Assembly (NCBI RefSeq): GCF_001431465.1
Contig: NZ_LDJJ01000055.1
Span: forward strand, 1 to 51,832
DNA: 51,832 nt
Source of the DNA: Stenotrophomonas terrae
GTDB taxonomy: Bacteria; Pseudomonadota; Gammaproteobacteria; Xanthomonadales; Xanthomonadaceae
Direction of reading: 5' to 3'
Part shown: piece after piece, positions 8,943 to 18,000 of the stretch
How the letters are laid out: every line of letters starts with the position of its first letter
Position numbering within the stretch: position 1 is the first letter of the stretch
Position numbers and translations under genes: made by a program
Notes under the pieces: generated by a model
What the model was told of the DNA's origin: nothing
The model's database searches: none
Seen by the model: only the letters and a program-made list of their open reading frames with translations

Positions 8943-9145
8943 GTCATGCAGTTTGGTATGCGTCTGCTGCCCGCCTTCGCGGGGCAGGCGCCTCGACACC
9001 TCAATCCTGCACGCTTCCCTCATCCCCCCTCCGGGCAACTTCCCCAAAGAAGAGGACTGCGGTCCCGCAAGCGAAGAAGGGAGCTGTCATGCATTTTGAT
9101 GTGCGTCTTCTGCCCGCCTTCGCGGGGCAAGCACCACGAACACTC
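8943..9145. repeat. Two diverged copies of a ~60-bp repeat
   Basis: The segments from 8943 and from 9086 both begin GTCATGCA and share TGCGTCT.CTGCCCGCCTT and CGCGGGGCA, with CTGCCCGC / GCGGGGCAG forming a hairpin. Both continue into weakly similar sequence. Nothing gene-like is visible; 9146-9226 is the far end of the same intergenic block. Confidence 0.55.
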
Positions 9146-9226
9146 CAATCTGCCCGGCGAAAGAAAAATCGCTCCCCCGCAGATAGAGGAAGACCGTGCG
9201 CCGCCAGGCAAGCGACGGCCAAACGG

Positions 9227-9637
9227 TCACTCCCACCACCCATAAACCACCATACGCTCCACCGGCAACACCACAAACCACGACCGCCCATCTTGAGCCA
9301 CGGCCGAATACCCCGCGCCATGCCCCGCCGGCAACGCATCAACCGCTACCGCCCCGCCCGCATCACCTCCAAAACCCGACGAATCAGTGGCCGCAAACGC
9401 CGAATACACCCAATTACCTGGCTCGAAGTAGCGCAAACCCTTGCGCCGGATCGCCAAGGCCGTCGACAACGACAAGCGCAGCGCCACAACCCCCTGCACC
9501 TGCTCCCCGGCAAACACACTGCCCAACAACGCCCGCTCCACCTGCCCCGGCGCCATACCGAAATGCAGCAGGCCGCAGGTCTCGATACCCGCCGGCAACA
9601 AGCGCTGCGCGCGGCGATGGATCAATGCACGATTCAT
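9227..9637 (-). CDS. Unknown protein at the end of the cre operon
   Basis: I do not recognise this 136-aa protein (MNRALIHRRAQRLLPAGIET...). The start at 9637 is chosen because AAGGAGG (9645-9651) sits just upstream on the minus strand. The sequence has no clear signal peptide or membrane span. A C-terminal hydrophobic block WFVVLPVERMVVYGWW and a glycine/alanine-rich middle are the main features. It follows creD by 67 bp on the same strand, so it may be transcribed with creBCD and share its regulation. Third-position GC supports a real gene. Confidence 0.6.
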   Translation of the reverse strand: MNRALIHRRAQRLLPAGIETCGLLHFGMAPGQVERALLGSVFAGEQVQGVVALRLSLSTALAIRRKGLRYFEPGNWVYSAFAATDSSGFGGDAGGAVAVDALPAGHGAGYSAVAQDGRSWFVVLPVERMVVYGWWE

Positions 9638-9704
9638 CTCATTCCTCCTTACGAAAGAGGCGGGATGGCCTGCGCCACCCCGCCCCGTCATCGCAACCGA
9701 CCAA

Positions 9705-11051
9705 TCAACCCTGCTTGTTCACCGCACGACTGCTCAGCTCGTACCAGTCCACCTTGCGGGTGATCCACATGATCGCCGCCAGGATGCCGAACAACAGCAG
9801 CGAGCCCATCAGCAACGCGTTGTTCTCCGATATCAGCAAGACATACAGCACGCCGTACAGCATCGTCAGCATCGTGGCGAAGCCGACACCACGCTTCCAG
9901 CTATGCAACACACCGCTAAGATAGAATCCCTGTAAGCCGATACAGGCCGCCGCCGCGATCAGATACGCCTGCCAGAACGCAATCTGCTCGGACAAGCTCA
10001 GCAGCAACAAGAAGAAGATCGCCAACGCCAGGCCCACCAGCAGGTATTGCAGCGGATGGATCTTCAACTGCTTGATCAACTCGAACAACGCGAAACCAAC
10101 GAAGGTCAGCAGCACGAACAAGATGCCGTACTTGCTGGCCCGGTCCACCTGCGTATAGGTGTCCACCGGATCCACCAGGGCCACGTTGAGGACCTCGACA
10201 TTGCTACCGTCACTGCGGATCGCCAGAGCCAGCTGCGACTGCGCCGCCGACGCCAGCGATGACACCGCCCACTCCGCCTTGAAACCGCTGGCATCGATGC
10301 TGCGCTCGTTGGGCAGGAAGCTGCCGCCGAACAACGGGTGCTGCCAGGTCGAGGACAAGGAAACCCGGGTATCGTCACCCACCGGCGCAATCGCCAGCGA
10401 ACGCGTGCCACCCAGCACGAACTCCAGCTCAACCTTGCTGCCCTCGCGCAGCACGCCCTGCATCGCATCCGGCAATGGCGACAGCGATGCATGCAGGCCC
10501 TTCGAAGTTCCCTCCAGTACGCCAGCGCCCGGCTTCAACTGGATCGCCCGGCCGTCGACGCGCAGGTTCGGCGTACCAACAAGGCCGCGCACGTCGGAGA
10601 TGCCCATGGCCAGATACGGATTGCCATAGGTCCGCCCCGGCACTGCGGCATAGCTGGTCTCGGCAAACTCGGCCTGCAGCTTGGCCTGCCAGTTGTAGAC
10701 CGGCACCTTGAACAGGCCCACGGTGCGCTCATCGGTGCGCATATTGCCCTGCACGTTCAAGCGTGTCGGCATCTGCAGGTCGTAGCCACTTTCGACACGC
10801 AGCTCGGTCCGGCGCGGCTTGTCGCCTTCGGGCGGAATGTCCACTTCACGCTGCTGCGTCCACGGCAGCACCCGCACCGGGCCGATCAGCGACTGCTCGC
10901 CGGCCCAGCTCTGCGACACCCGCTCGACCGCCTCGTCGCGGTAACGCTCACGCTCATTGATGGTGCTGCGGATCAGCACCAAGGGAATCAGCAGCAACAA
11001 CACCAGCCCGCCGACAATGGCGAAGCGCAACAGCAGTTTCAGGGAAGTCAT
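9705..11051 (-). CDS. creD: Inner-membrane protein CreD
   Basis: The 448-aa protein has one N-terminal membrane span (LLLRFAIVGGLVLLLLIPLV), a large periplasmic domain with PWTQQREV and the conserved FLPNERSIDASGFKAEW block, and several spans at the C-terminus (from about 325: YGILFVLLTFVGFALFELIK, YLLVGLALAIFFLLLLSLSE and others). The HPLQYLLVGLALAIFFLLLLSLSEQ region is characteristic of CreD. CreD is the main output gene of the CreBC two-component system and is linked to envelope integrity and beta-lactam response in several gammaproteobacteria. It lies 82 bp after creC, with a CreB-tag-like site in between (11117-11132). Confidence 0.93.
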   Translation of the reverse strand: MTSLKLLLRFAIVGGLVLLLLIPLVLIRSTINERERYRDEAVERVSQSWAGEQSLIGPVRVLPWTQQREVDIPPEGDKPRRTELRVESGYDLQMPTRLNVQGNMRTDERTVGLFKVPVYNWQAKLQAEFAETSYAAVPGRTYGNPYLAMGISDVRGLVGTPNLRVDGRAIQLKPGAGVLEGTSKGLHASLSPLPDAMQGVLREGSKVELEFVLGGTRSLAIAPVGDDTRVSLSSTWQHPLFGGSFLPNERSIDASGFKAEWAVSSLASAAQSQLALAIRSDGSNVEVLNVALVDPVDTYTQVDRASKYGILFVLLTFVGFALFELIKQLKIHPLQYLLVGLALAIFFLLLLSLSEQIAFWQAYLIAAAACIGLQGFYLSGVLHSWKRGVGFATMLTMLYGVLYVLLISENNALLMGSLLLFGILAAIMWITRKVDWYELSSRAVNKQG

Positions 11052-11116
11052 GTCCCGTCCTCGTGTGGAAACGGGACCAGCTTGGACGCGACCGGTGAGC
11101 GGGGTTTGTGCCGAGT

Positions 11117-11132
11117 TTGAAGTGAATGTGAA
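11117..11132 (-). promoter_or_regulatory. Candidate CreB-binding cre tag before creD
   Basis: On the minus strand the sequence is TTCAC-ATTCAC-TTCAA. The published cre/blr tag is TTCAC-N6-TTCAC, so this matches nine of ten specified bases. It lies 65 bp upstream of the creD start and right after the creC stop, where an independent CreB-controlled promoter for creD would be expected. Confidence 0.6.
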
Positions 11133-11133
11133 G

Positions 11134-12570
11134 TCAGCCCGCCGGCAACAGCAAGCTGGCCTCGGCGCCGCCTTCAGGGTGGTTGTGCAGCGCCGCTACG
11201 CCGCCATGCAGGCGTGCAACCTCGGCCACGAACGGCAGGCCCAGGCCGGAACTGCGCTGTCCGCTGCCGGGCCGCGCCAGTGAGTAGAAACGCTCGAAAA
11301 CACGTTGCTGCGCGTATTCCGGCACGCCGGGGCCGTTGTCGCGCACCGCGATACGCCAGTTCGGCCCCTGCCGCTGCAACCCCACCACAATGCGGCCGCC
11401 GGGTGCGGAGAACGCGATCGCGTTGTCCAGCAGGTTGGACAGCGCCTGCCGCAGCAGGAAGGCATCGCCCTGCACCGTCGCCTGCGCCGGCAGCTCCAGA
11501 TCCAGTTCGATCTGCCCTGCCTGCAGGCGTGGCGCGGCGTCCTCGGCCAGCGCGCGGCAGACCGCCACCAGATCCACCTCGCTGCGCCGTTGCAGCCAAC
11601 CGTGCTGCTCCACCTCGGCGAGCCGCAGCAGCTGGTCGATGGTCTCGGTCAGGCGCCGCTCCTGCTGCACGATGTTGGCGGCGAAACGCTGCCGATCGGC
11701 TTCCGGCAGGGGCTCCTGCAGCAGCTCGGCGGCACCGCGTATCGCCGCCAGCGGGCTCTTCATTTCATGGGTCAGCGACTGCACGTACTGCTCGACGTAG
11801 GCCTTGCCTTCGAGCTTGCGGCGCATGGTTTCCAATGCCTGGCCAAGGTCGCCAATCTCATCGCGACGGCGCTTGGGCGGCGGCACCGGCTCACCGGCAC
11901 TCACCGCCTTGGCATAGCGGCTGAGCCCGCCGATGCCGCGCGACAACCACCAGGTCATCAGCAGGCCGATCAATGCCGACAAGCCAATCAGCCAGCTGCC
12001 GCGGGCGATGATGGCGCGCTGGCTGGCGACGATGAAGGGATCGATGGTGTCGTTGGGCTGCGACAAGGTCAGCACGCCGATCAAAGTGCGTCCGTCGGCC
12101 GGGTCGTACATCGGCGCGGCCACGTGCATCACCGTATTGGTCTCGTCGCCGGGAATCTCCGGGCTGGAGCGCGCCCCGTATTCGCCGCGGAGCGTCTTGT
12201 AGACGTCATTCCAGCGTGAGTTGTCGCGGCCCACATCCTGACCGCGCGAGTCGTAGACCACGATGCCCTGCGCGTTGGTCACCGTCACCCGGTAATCGAT
12301 GCTGCGCTTGGGGAAGCGCCACACCATCGCCTTGGGATCGCGGCGCTGGGCCGTGGCCAGGCGCGCGGCGAAATCGCCGTCGCCGATATGGCCGGCCTTC
12401 AGATCCGGCGCGGCCATCACCGCCAGCACATTGGCCGCGTCCACCAGGGTGGACTCCATGGCCTGGCGCACACCGGGTTTGACCTCGTTGACGAACACCC
12501 GCATCACGAAGAAGGCGGCGATGCCGACAATCAGGAAGAATCCCAGGAATATCTTCAGCCCCAGCCGCAT
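11134..12570 (-). CDS. creC: Sensor histidine kinase CreC
   Basis: This 478-aa inner-membrane kinase has a first membrane span at residues 5-28 (LKIFLGFFLIVGIAAFFVMRVFV), a periplasmic sensing region, a second span near 190 (GSWLIGLSALIGLLMTWWL), then a HAMP-like linker. The phosphoacceptor His is in SLTHEMKSPLAAIRGAAELL (about residue 270). The ATP-binding N, G1 and G2 boxes are LSNLLDNAIAF, VRDNGPGVPEYAQQ and SSGLGLPFV. It phosphorylates CreB. It begins 3 bp after the creB stop codon, so the two are cotranscribed. Confidence 0.92.
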   Translation of the reverse strand: MRLGLKIFLGFFLIVGIAAFFVMRVFVNEVKPGVRQAMESTLVDAANVLAVMAAPDLKAGHIGDGDFAARLATAQRRDPKAMVWRFPKRSIDYRVTVTNAQGIVVYDSRGQDVGRDNSRWNDVYKTLRGEYGARSSPEIPGDETNTVMHVAAPMYDPADGRTLIGVLTLSQPNDTIDPFIVASQRAIIARGSWLIGLSALIGLLMTWWLSRGIGGLSRYAKAVSAGEPVPPPKRRRDEIGDLGQALETMRRKLEGKAYVEQYVQSLTHEMKSPLAAIRGAAELLQEPLPEADRQRFAANIVQQERRLTETIDQLLRLAEVEQHGWLQRRSEVDLVAVCRALAEDAAPRLQAGQIELDLELPAQATVQGDAFLLRQALSNLLDNAIAFSAPGGRIVVGLQRQGPNWRIAVRDNGPGVPEYAQQRVFERFYSLARPGSGQRSSGLGLPFVAEVARLHGGVAALHNHPEGGAEASLLLPAG

Positions 12571-12573
12571 CGG

Positions 12574-13275
12574 TCACACATCCAGGGCGTAACCGACGCC
12601 ACGGTGGGTACGGATAGGCTCGCCCTGCGCACCGGCTGCACGCAGCTTTGCGCGCAGGGTTTTGACATGGGTATCGACGGTGCGGTCGGTGCTGTCGCTG
12701 GTGTGGTCCCAGCCGCGTTCCATCAGCTGCGCCCGGCTCAGGATGGCCCCGGGCCGTTGCAACAGCGCCGCCAGCAAGGCGTACTCGTAGCGGGTCAGCT
12801 CCAGCATCACCTCCTGGTAGCGGATGCGCCGGCCTTCCTGGTCAATGCCGAAGCGGCCCAGCTGCTTCCAGCCACTGCCTGCTGCCGCGGCCGGTGCGGC
12901 AGGCGCGGCCCGGCGCAGGCGCGCGCGCACCCGGGCGACCATCTCGCGCGGCGAGAACGGCTTGGTCACATAGTCGTCGGCACCCAGCTCCAGCCCCAGT
13001 ACGCGGTCGAACTCATCGTTGCGGGCGGTCAGGAAGATCACCGGCACCTGGCTGAAGGTGCGCAGTTCACGGCAGACCTCGAAACCGCCCAGGTCGGGCA
13101 GGCCGACATCCAGCACCACCACATCGGCCCCGTCCTGGCGCAGCAGTGCCAGGGCCTCACGGCCCAGCGCACAATGGCTGGCGCTGTAGCCCTCGCTGCG
13201 CAGCGCATAAAGCAGGGTATCGGCGATGGCGGCCTCGTCTTCGACGACGAGTACCCGGGCAGGTTGGCTGGACAT
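12574..13275 (-). CDS. creB: Response regulator CreB (OmpR/PhoB type)
   Basis: The 233-aa regulator has an N-terminal receiver domain with the acidic pair in VVEDEAA, phosphoacceptor Asp in VVVLDVGLPDLGG (about D55) and Lys in DDYVTKPFSPRE. The C-terminal winged helix carries LTRYEYALLAALLQRPGAI and the recognition helix TVDTHVKTLRAKL. It is the first gene of creB-creC-creD and lies divergent to rlmJ. From family knowledge it activates creD through cre-tag repeats. Confidence 0.92.
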   Translation of the reverse strand: MSSQPARVLVVEDEAAIADTLLYALRSEGYSASHCALGREALALLRQDGADVVVLDVGLPDLGGFEVCRELRTFSQVPVIFLTARNDEFDRVLGLELGADDYVTKPFSPREMVARVRARLRRAAPAAPAAAAGSGWKQLGRFGIDQEGRRIRYQEVMLELTRYEYALLAALLQRPGAILSRAQLMERGWDHTSDSTDRTVDTHVKTLRAKLRAAGAQGEPIRTHRGVGYALDV

Positions 13276-13425
13276 TGCATCAGCATAGCCGCCCTTGCCG
13301 CAGACACCAGCCCTGCCAGGGTGGCGGCGCCCGACAGGGGCCTGGAACCAGCGCCAGCGGGCAGCCGGTCACGCCACACTGCAATCAAAACGCGCACGCA
13401 ACGCTGCAGCCCGTAAACTTCGCCG

Positions 13426-14283
13426 ATGAATTATCGCCACGCCTTCCACGCCGGTAACCACGCCGACGTTCTCAAGCACATCGTCATGTTGGCGATGATC
13501 GACGCGCTCAAGCGCAAAGAATCGCCGTTCTTCGTGCTGGACACGCATGCCGGCCGCGGCCGCTACCTGCTGTCTGCCGAGGAAAGCCGCAAAACCGCCG
13601 AGATCGATGAAGGCGTGTTGCGGCTGATGAGCAGCCCGGCGCTGCCGGAAGTGGTGGAGCAGTACCTGCGCGCGGTGCAGGCCGACAATCCGGTGGGTGC
13701 GCTGATCTCCTACCCCGGCTCGCCGCTGCTGGCCGCCCGCGCCCTGCGCGAGCAGGACCGCATGGCCGCCTGCGAGCTGCAGAAGGACGAGGTCACCGCG
13801 CTCAAGGAGCTATTTGCCCACGACCGCCGGGTGCAGGTACACGCCGGTAACGGCTACGAAGCCATCCGCGCCTTCCTGCCCCCCAAGAGCGGCGAAACCA
13901 AGATTGGGCGGGCGCTGGTGCTGATCGACCCGCCCTATGAAGTGCAGGATGCCGAGTACCCGCAGATCATCTCAACCCTGCGTGAGATTTTGACGCGGAT
14001 GCCTCAGGCACAGTGCGCGGTCTGGTACCCGATCAAGCAACGCCGTACCCTGCAGCCGTTTTTCCGCAAGGCCGCCTCGCTGCCGGCCAAGTCGGCGCTG
14101 ATCGCCGAACTGATGGTGAGGTCCGATGACTCCCCCTTGCGTCTGAATGGTAGCGGGATGTTGCTGCTGAACCCGCCGTGGCAGTTCGAGCAGGTGCTGG
14201 CCCCGGCATTGCCGGTGCTGAAACAGCATTTGGGCGAGGCTGGCGCCTCGACCCGGCTGGAGTGGCTCAAGACGCCCGAATGA
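13426..14283 (+). CDS. rlmJ: 23S rRNA (adenine2030-N6)-methyltransferase
   Basis: The 285-aa protein starts MNYRHAFHAGNHADVLKHIV, the diagnostic RlmJ N-terminus. The N6-adenine methyltransferase motif DPPYE is at about residue 168 (VLIDPPYEV), and VLDTHAGRGRYLL near 36-48 is the SAM-binding motif. It methylates A2030 of 23S rRNA. The gene is divergent from creB across a 150-bp spacer (13276-13425), in which I see no clear operator. Confidence 0.95.
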   Translation: MNYRHAFHAGNHADVLKHIVMLAMIDALKRKESPFFVLDTHAGRGRYLLSAEESRKTAEIDEGVLRLMSSPALPEVVEQYLRAVQADNPVGALISYPGSPLLAARALREQDRMAACELQKDEVTALKELFAHDRRVQVHAGNGYEAIRAFLPPKSGETKIGRALVLIDPPYEVQDAEYPQIISTLREILTRMPQAQCAVWYPIKQRRTLQPFFRKAASLPAKSALIAELMVRSDDSPLRLNGSGMLLLNPPWQFEQVLAPALPVLKQHLGEAGASTRLEWLKTPE

Positions 14284-14379
14284 CGGGCGCGACCGGCCGC
14301 CGACACCTGCGTTCGACCGCGTTCACAGAACTTAGCAGCTGCGGTGACAGAATCAGGCGACTTTGGAGGAAACGTAGTC

Positions 14380-14925
14380 ATGGCCACTCGCAATCGCATG
14401 CCCCCGTGGCATGAAAATTTCAAGGCACCCAGCGGCCGTGAGCTGCTGATCCGGCCGATCCGCCCCGAAGACGGCGCACCGCTGCAAGGCGCGTTTGCCC
14501 TGTTCGGGCCGGAAGAGGTACGCGACAAGTTCCTGCAGTCGGTTGAATCACTGTCCGATGAGACGGCCCAGCGTTTGACCCACCCGAACCCGAAGACCGA
14601 AATCGCGCTGGTGGCGGCCGAGCCGCTGCCGCCCGGTGAAGCGGTAGTCGGCGCAGTGGCACGCGCCTCCATCATCCCGGGTACCCGCGATGCCGAATAC
14701 GCGATCCTGGTCAGTGGCTTCCTCGCCGGCCAGGGCCTGGGCCGGCAATTGATGCGCAAACTGGTGAAGTGGGCGCGCGGCAAGTACCTGGACCGCCTGT
14801 ATGGCGACATCGCCCAGGACAACGAGCCGATGCTGCAGCTGGCGGCCTCGCTGGGCTTCAAGCAGGTGCCCCACCCCGCTGCCGCCCCGGGATTGGTGCG
14901 GATGGTGCTGGAACTGGCCAACTAA
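14380..14925 (+). CDS. GNAT-family N-acetyltransferase
   Basis: The start at 14380 (MATRNRMPPWHENF) is preferred because GGAGG lies 10 bases upstream; this gives 181 aa. The protein has the GNAT core: LLIRPIRPEDGAPLQ (first strand), the AEYAILVSGFLAGQGLGRQLMRKLVKWARGK acetyl-CoA loop (about residues 105-135) and a late DIAQDNEPMLQLAASLGF helix. The overall pattern resembles the single-domain enzymes related to the acetyltransferase part of protein-lysine acetylases (Pat/YfiQ-like), but the substrate is unknown. It lies between rlmJ and mfd, same strand. Confidence 0.82.
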   Translation: MATRNRMPPWHENFKAPSGRELLIRPIRPEDGAPLQGAFALFGPEEVRDKFLQSVESLSDETAQRLTHPNPKTEIALVAAEPLPPGEAVVGAVARASIIPGTRDAEYAILVSGFLAGQGLGRQLMRKLVKWARGKYLDRLYGDIAQDNEPMLQLAASLGFKQVPHPAAAPGLVRMVLELAN

Positions 14926-15061
14926 GCGTCAGTTTTCCACTCAGCTCACGACAGGCGCCGACAAGGCGCCTGTTGCGTTTGCGGACCTGCGACGCCCTCG
15001 CCCGCAAGCCAGATCAAGCCCAACGAGGCGACGCGGGCGCATCTGGTAAAATTCGCGGTTC

Positions 15062-18000
15062 ATGTCGCCTATTACCTACCCCAACCCGCCGCTGCCCCGT
15101 TCGGGCCAGCTCCGCGCCTGGTGGCGCGCCCCGGCTTCCAGCAGCGCCCTGGCCTGGCATGTCGCCTGCGCCGCGCAGGCGCATGACAAGCCGTTGCTGC
15201 TGGTTACCCGCGACAACCAGAGCGCGCATCAGCTGGTGGCTGACCTGCAGACCCTGCTGGGGGCGGACAGCCCGCTGCCGGTGGTGCCGTTCCCGGATTG
15301 GGAGACGTTGCCCTACGACCAGTTCAGCCCGCACCCGGACATCATTTCGCAGCGCCTTGCCGCCCTGCACCGCTTGCCGGCGCTGAAGCAAGGCATCGTG
15401 GTGCTGCCGGTGCAGACCCTGCTGCAGCGGCTGGCGCCGCTGAGCTACATCGTCGGCGGCAGCTTCGACCTGAAGGTAGGCCAGCGCCTGGACATGGACG
15501 CTGAAAAGCGCCGCCTGGAAAGCGCCGGCTACCGCAATGTCGCGCAGGTGATGGACCCGGGTGATTTCGCCGTGCGTGGCGGCCTGCTCGATGTCTACCC
15601 AATGGGTGCCGATGCGCCGCTGCGCATCGAGCTGCTGGACGAGGATATCGACTCGATCCGTGAGTTCGACCCGGAATCGCAGCGTTCACTTGAAAAAGTG
15701 ACCGCAGTGAAGATGCTGCCCGGTCGCGAAGTACCAATGGACGAGGCCAGCCTCAACAAGGTGCTGGCTACGCTGCGCGAACGCTTCGATGTGGATACGC
15801 GGCGCAGCCCGCTTTACCAGGATCTGAAGGCCGGCCTGCTGCCTTCGGGCATCGAGTACATGCTGCCGCTGTTCTTCAACCAGACCGCGACCTTGTTCGA
15901 CTACCTGCCCGCCGGTTTCATGACCGTGCTCGGCAGCGGCGTCGGCGAAGCCTCCGATGCGTTCTGGCTGCAGACCAACAGCCGCTACGAACAACGCCGC
16001 CACGATATCGAACGGCCGCTGCTGCCGCCGGAAGAGATCTACCAGTCGCCGGACAAGCTGCGCGAACAGTTCAACAAGCTGCCGCGGGTGGAAGTGTGTG
16101 CCGCCGATCATCCGCGCGCCGCGGAAGCGCAGCCGCTGGGCGACCAGCCGCTGCCGCCATTGCCGGTCGCGGCCAAGGATGCACCTGCCGCACAGGCGCT
16201 GAAGTCCTTCATCGAACACTACCCGGGCCGGGTGCTGATCGCAGCCGATTCGCCGGGACGGCGTGAAGCCTTGCTGGAGGTGCTGCAGGCGGCCGAGTTG
16301 CGGCCTGAGGTTGTGGCCAGCTTCAACGACTTCCTCCCTTCCCCCATTGGCGGAAGGTGGCCTGAAGGGTCGGATGGGAGTAAGGCTGCTGGCAAAAGCT
16401 CGAGCAAGAACGCCCTCTCCCCAGCCCCTCTCCCGAAGGGAGAGGGGCTCAGCCGGTTTGCCATTACCGTTGCGCCGCTGGATGACGGCTTTGCGCTCAG
16501 CGAGCCGGCGCTTGCCGTGCTTACCGAGCGCCAGCTGTTCCCCGAGCGGGCCGGTCAGGCGCGGCGTACGCGGCGCGCGGGGCGTGAGCCCGAGGCGATC
16601 ATCCGCGACCTGGGTGAGCTGACCGAAGGTGCGCCCATCGTCCATGAAGATCATGGTGTCGGCCGCTACCGTGGTTTGATCGCGATGGATGTCGGCGGCA
16701 TGCCCGGCGAATTCCTCGAGATCGAATATGCCAAGGGCGACCGCCTGTATGTGCCGGTCGCACAGCTGCACCTGATCAGCCGTTACTCCGGTGCCTCGCC
16801 GGAAACCGCGCCGCTGCACTCGCTCGGTGGCGAGCAATGGGCCAAGGCCAAGCGCAAGGCCGCCGAAAAGGTCCGCGACGTCGCCGCCGAGCTGCTGGAA
16901 ATCCAGGCCCGCCGACGCGCCCGCGCCGGTTTGGCGCTGGAGATCGACCGCTCCATGTACGAACCCTTCGCCGCCGGTTTCCCGTTCGAGGAAACCGCCG
17001 ACCAGCAGGCCGCGATCGAAGCCACCCTGCGCGACCTGCAGTCCAGCCAACCGATGGACCGCGTGGTCTGCGGTGACGTGGGCTTCGGCAAGACCGAGGT
17101 TGCACTGCGCGCCGCATTCGCTGCGGCCAGCGGCGGCAAGCAGGTTGCAGTGCTGGTGCCGACCACCTTGCTGGCCGAACAGCACTACCGCAACTTCCGC
17201 GACCGTTTCGCCGATTACCCGCTGCGGGTGGAAGTGCTGTCGCGCTTCAAGAGCACCAAGGAAATCAAGGCCGAGCTGGACAAGGTCGCCGAAGGCACCA
17301 TCGATGTGATCATCGGCACCCACCGCCTGCTGCAGCCAGACGTGAAGTTCAAGGACCTGGGCCTGGTCATCGTCGATGAAGAGCAGCGTTTTGGCGTGCG
17401 CCAGAAGGAAGCGCTCAAGGCGATGCGCGCCAACGTGCATCTGCTCACGCTCACCGCCACGCCGATTCCGCGTACCTTGAACATGGCCATGGCCGGGCTG
17501 CGCGATCTGTCCATCATCGCCACCCCGCCGCCGAACCGGCTGGCGGTCAAGACCTTCATCACCGCCTGGGACAACGCGCAGCTGCGCGAAGCCTTCCAGC
17601 GTGAGTTGTCGCGTGGTGGCCAGCTGTACTTCCTGCACAACGATGTCGAAAGCATGGGCCGCATGCAGCGCGAGCTGTCCGAGCTGGTGCCCGAGGCCCG
17701 CATCGGCATGGCGCATGGGCAGATGCCCGAGCGCGAGCTGGAACGGGTGATGCTGGATTTCCAGAAGCAGCGTTTCAACGTGCTGCTGGCCAGTACCATC
17801 ATCGAGTCGGGTATCGACATCCCCAACGCCAACACCATCATCATCAACCGTGCTGACCGCTTCGGTTTGGCGCAGCTGCATCAGCTGCGTGGCCGCGTCG
17901 GCCGCTCGCATCATCGTGCCTACGCCTACCTGCTGGTGCCGGACAAACGCTCGATCACCCCCGATGCGCAGAAACGCCTGGATGCCATCGCATCGATGGA

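Noticed and set aside
8762..9763. 333-aa open frame over the second repeat block
   Set aside because: It runs through repeats and then antisense to the small cre-linked gene; Arg/Pro/His-rich with no recognisable domain.
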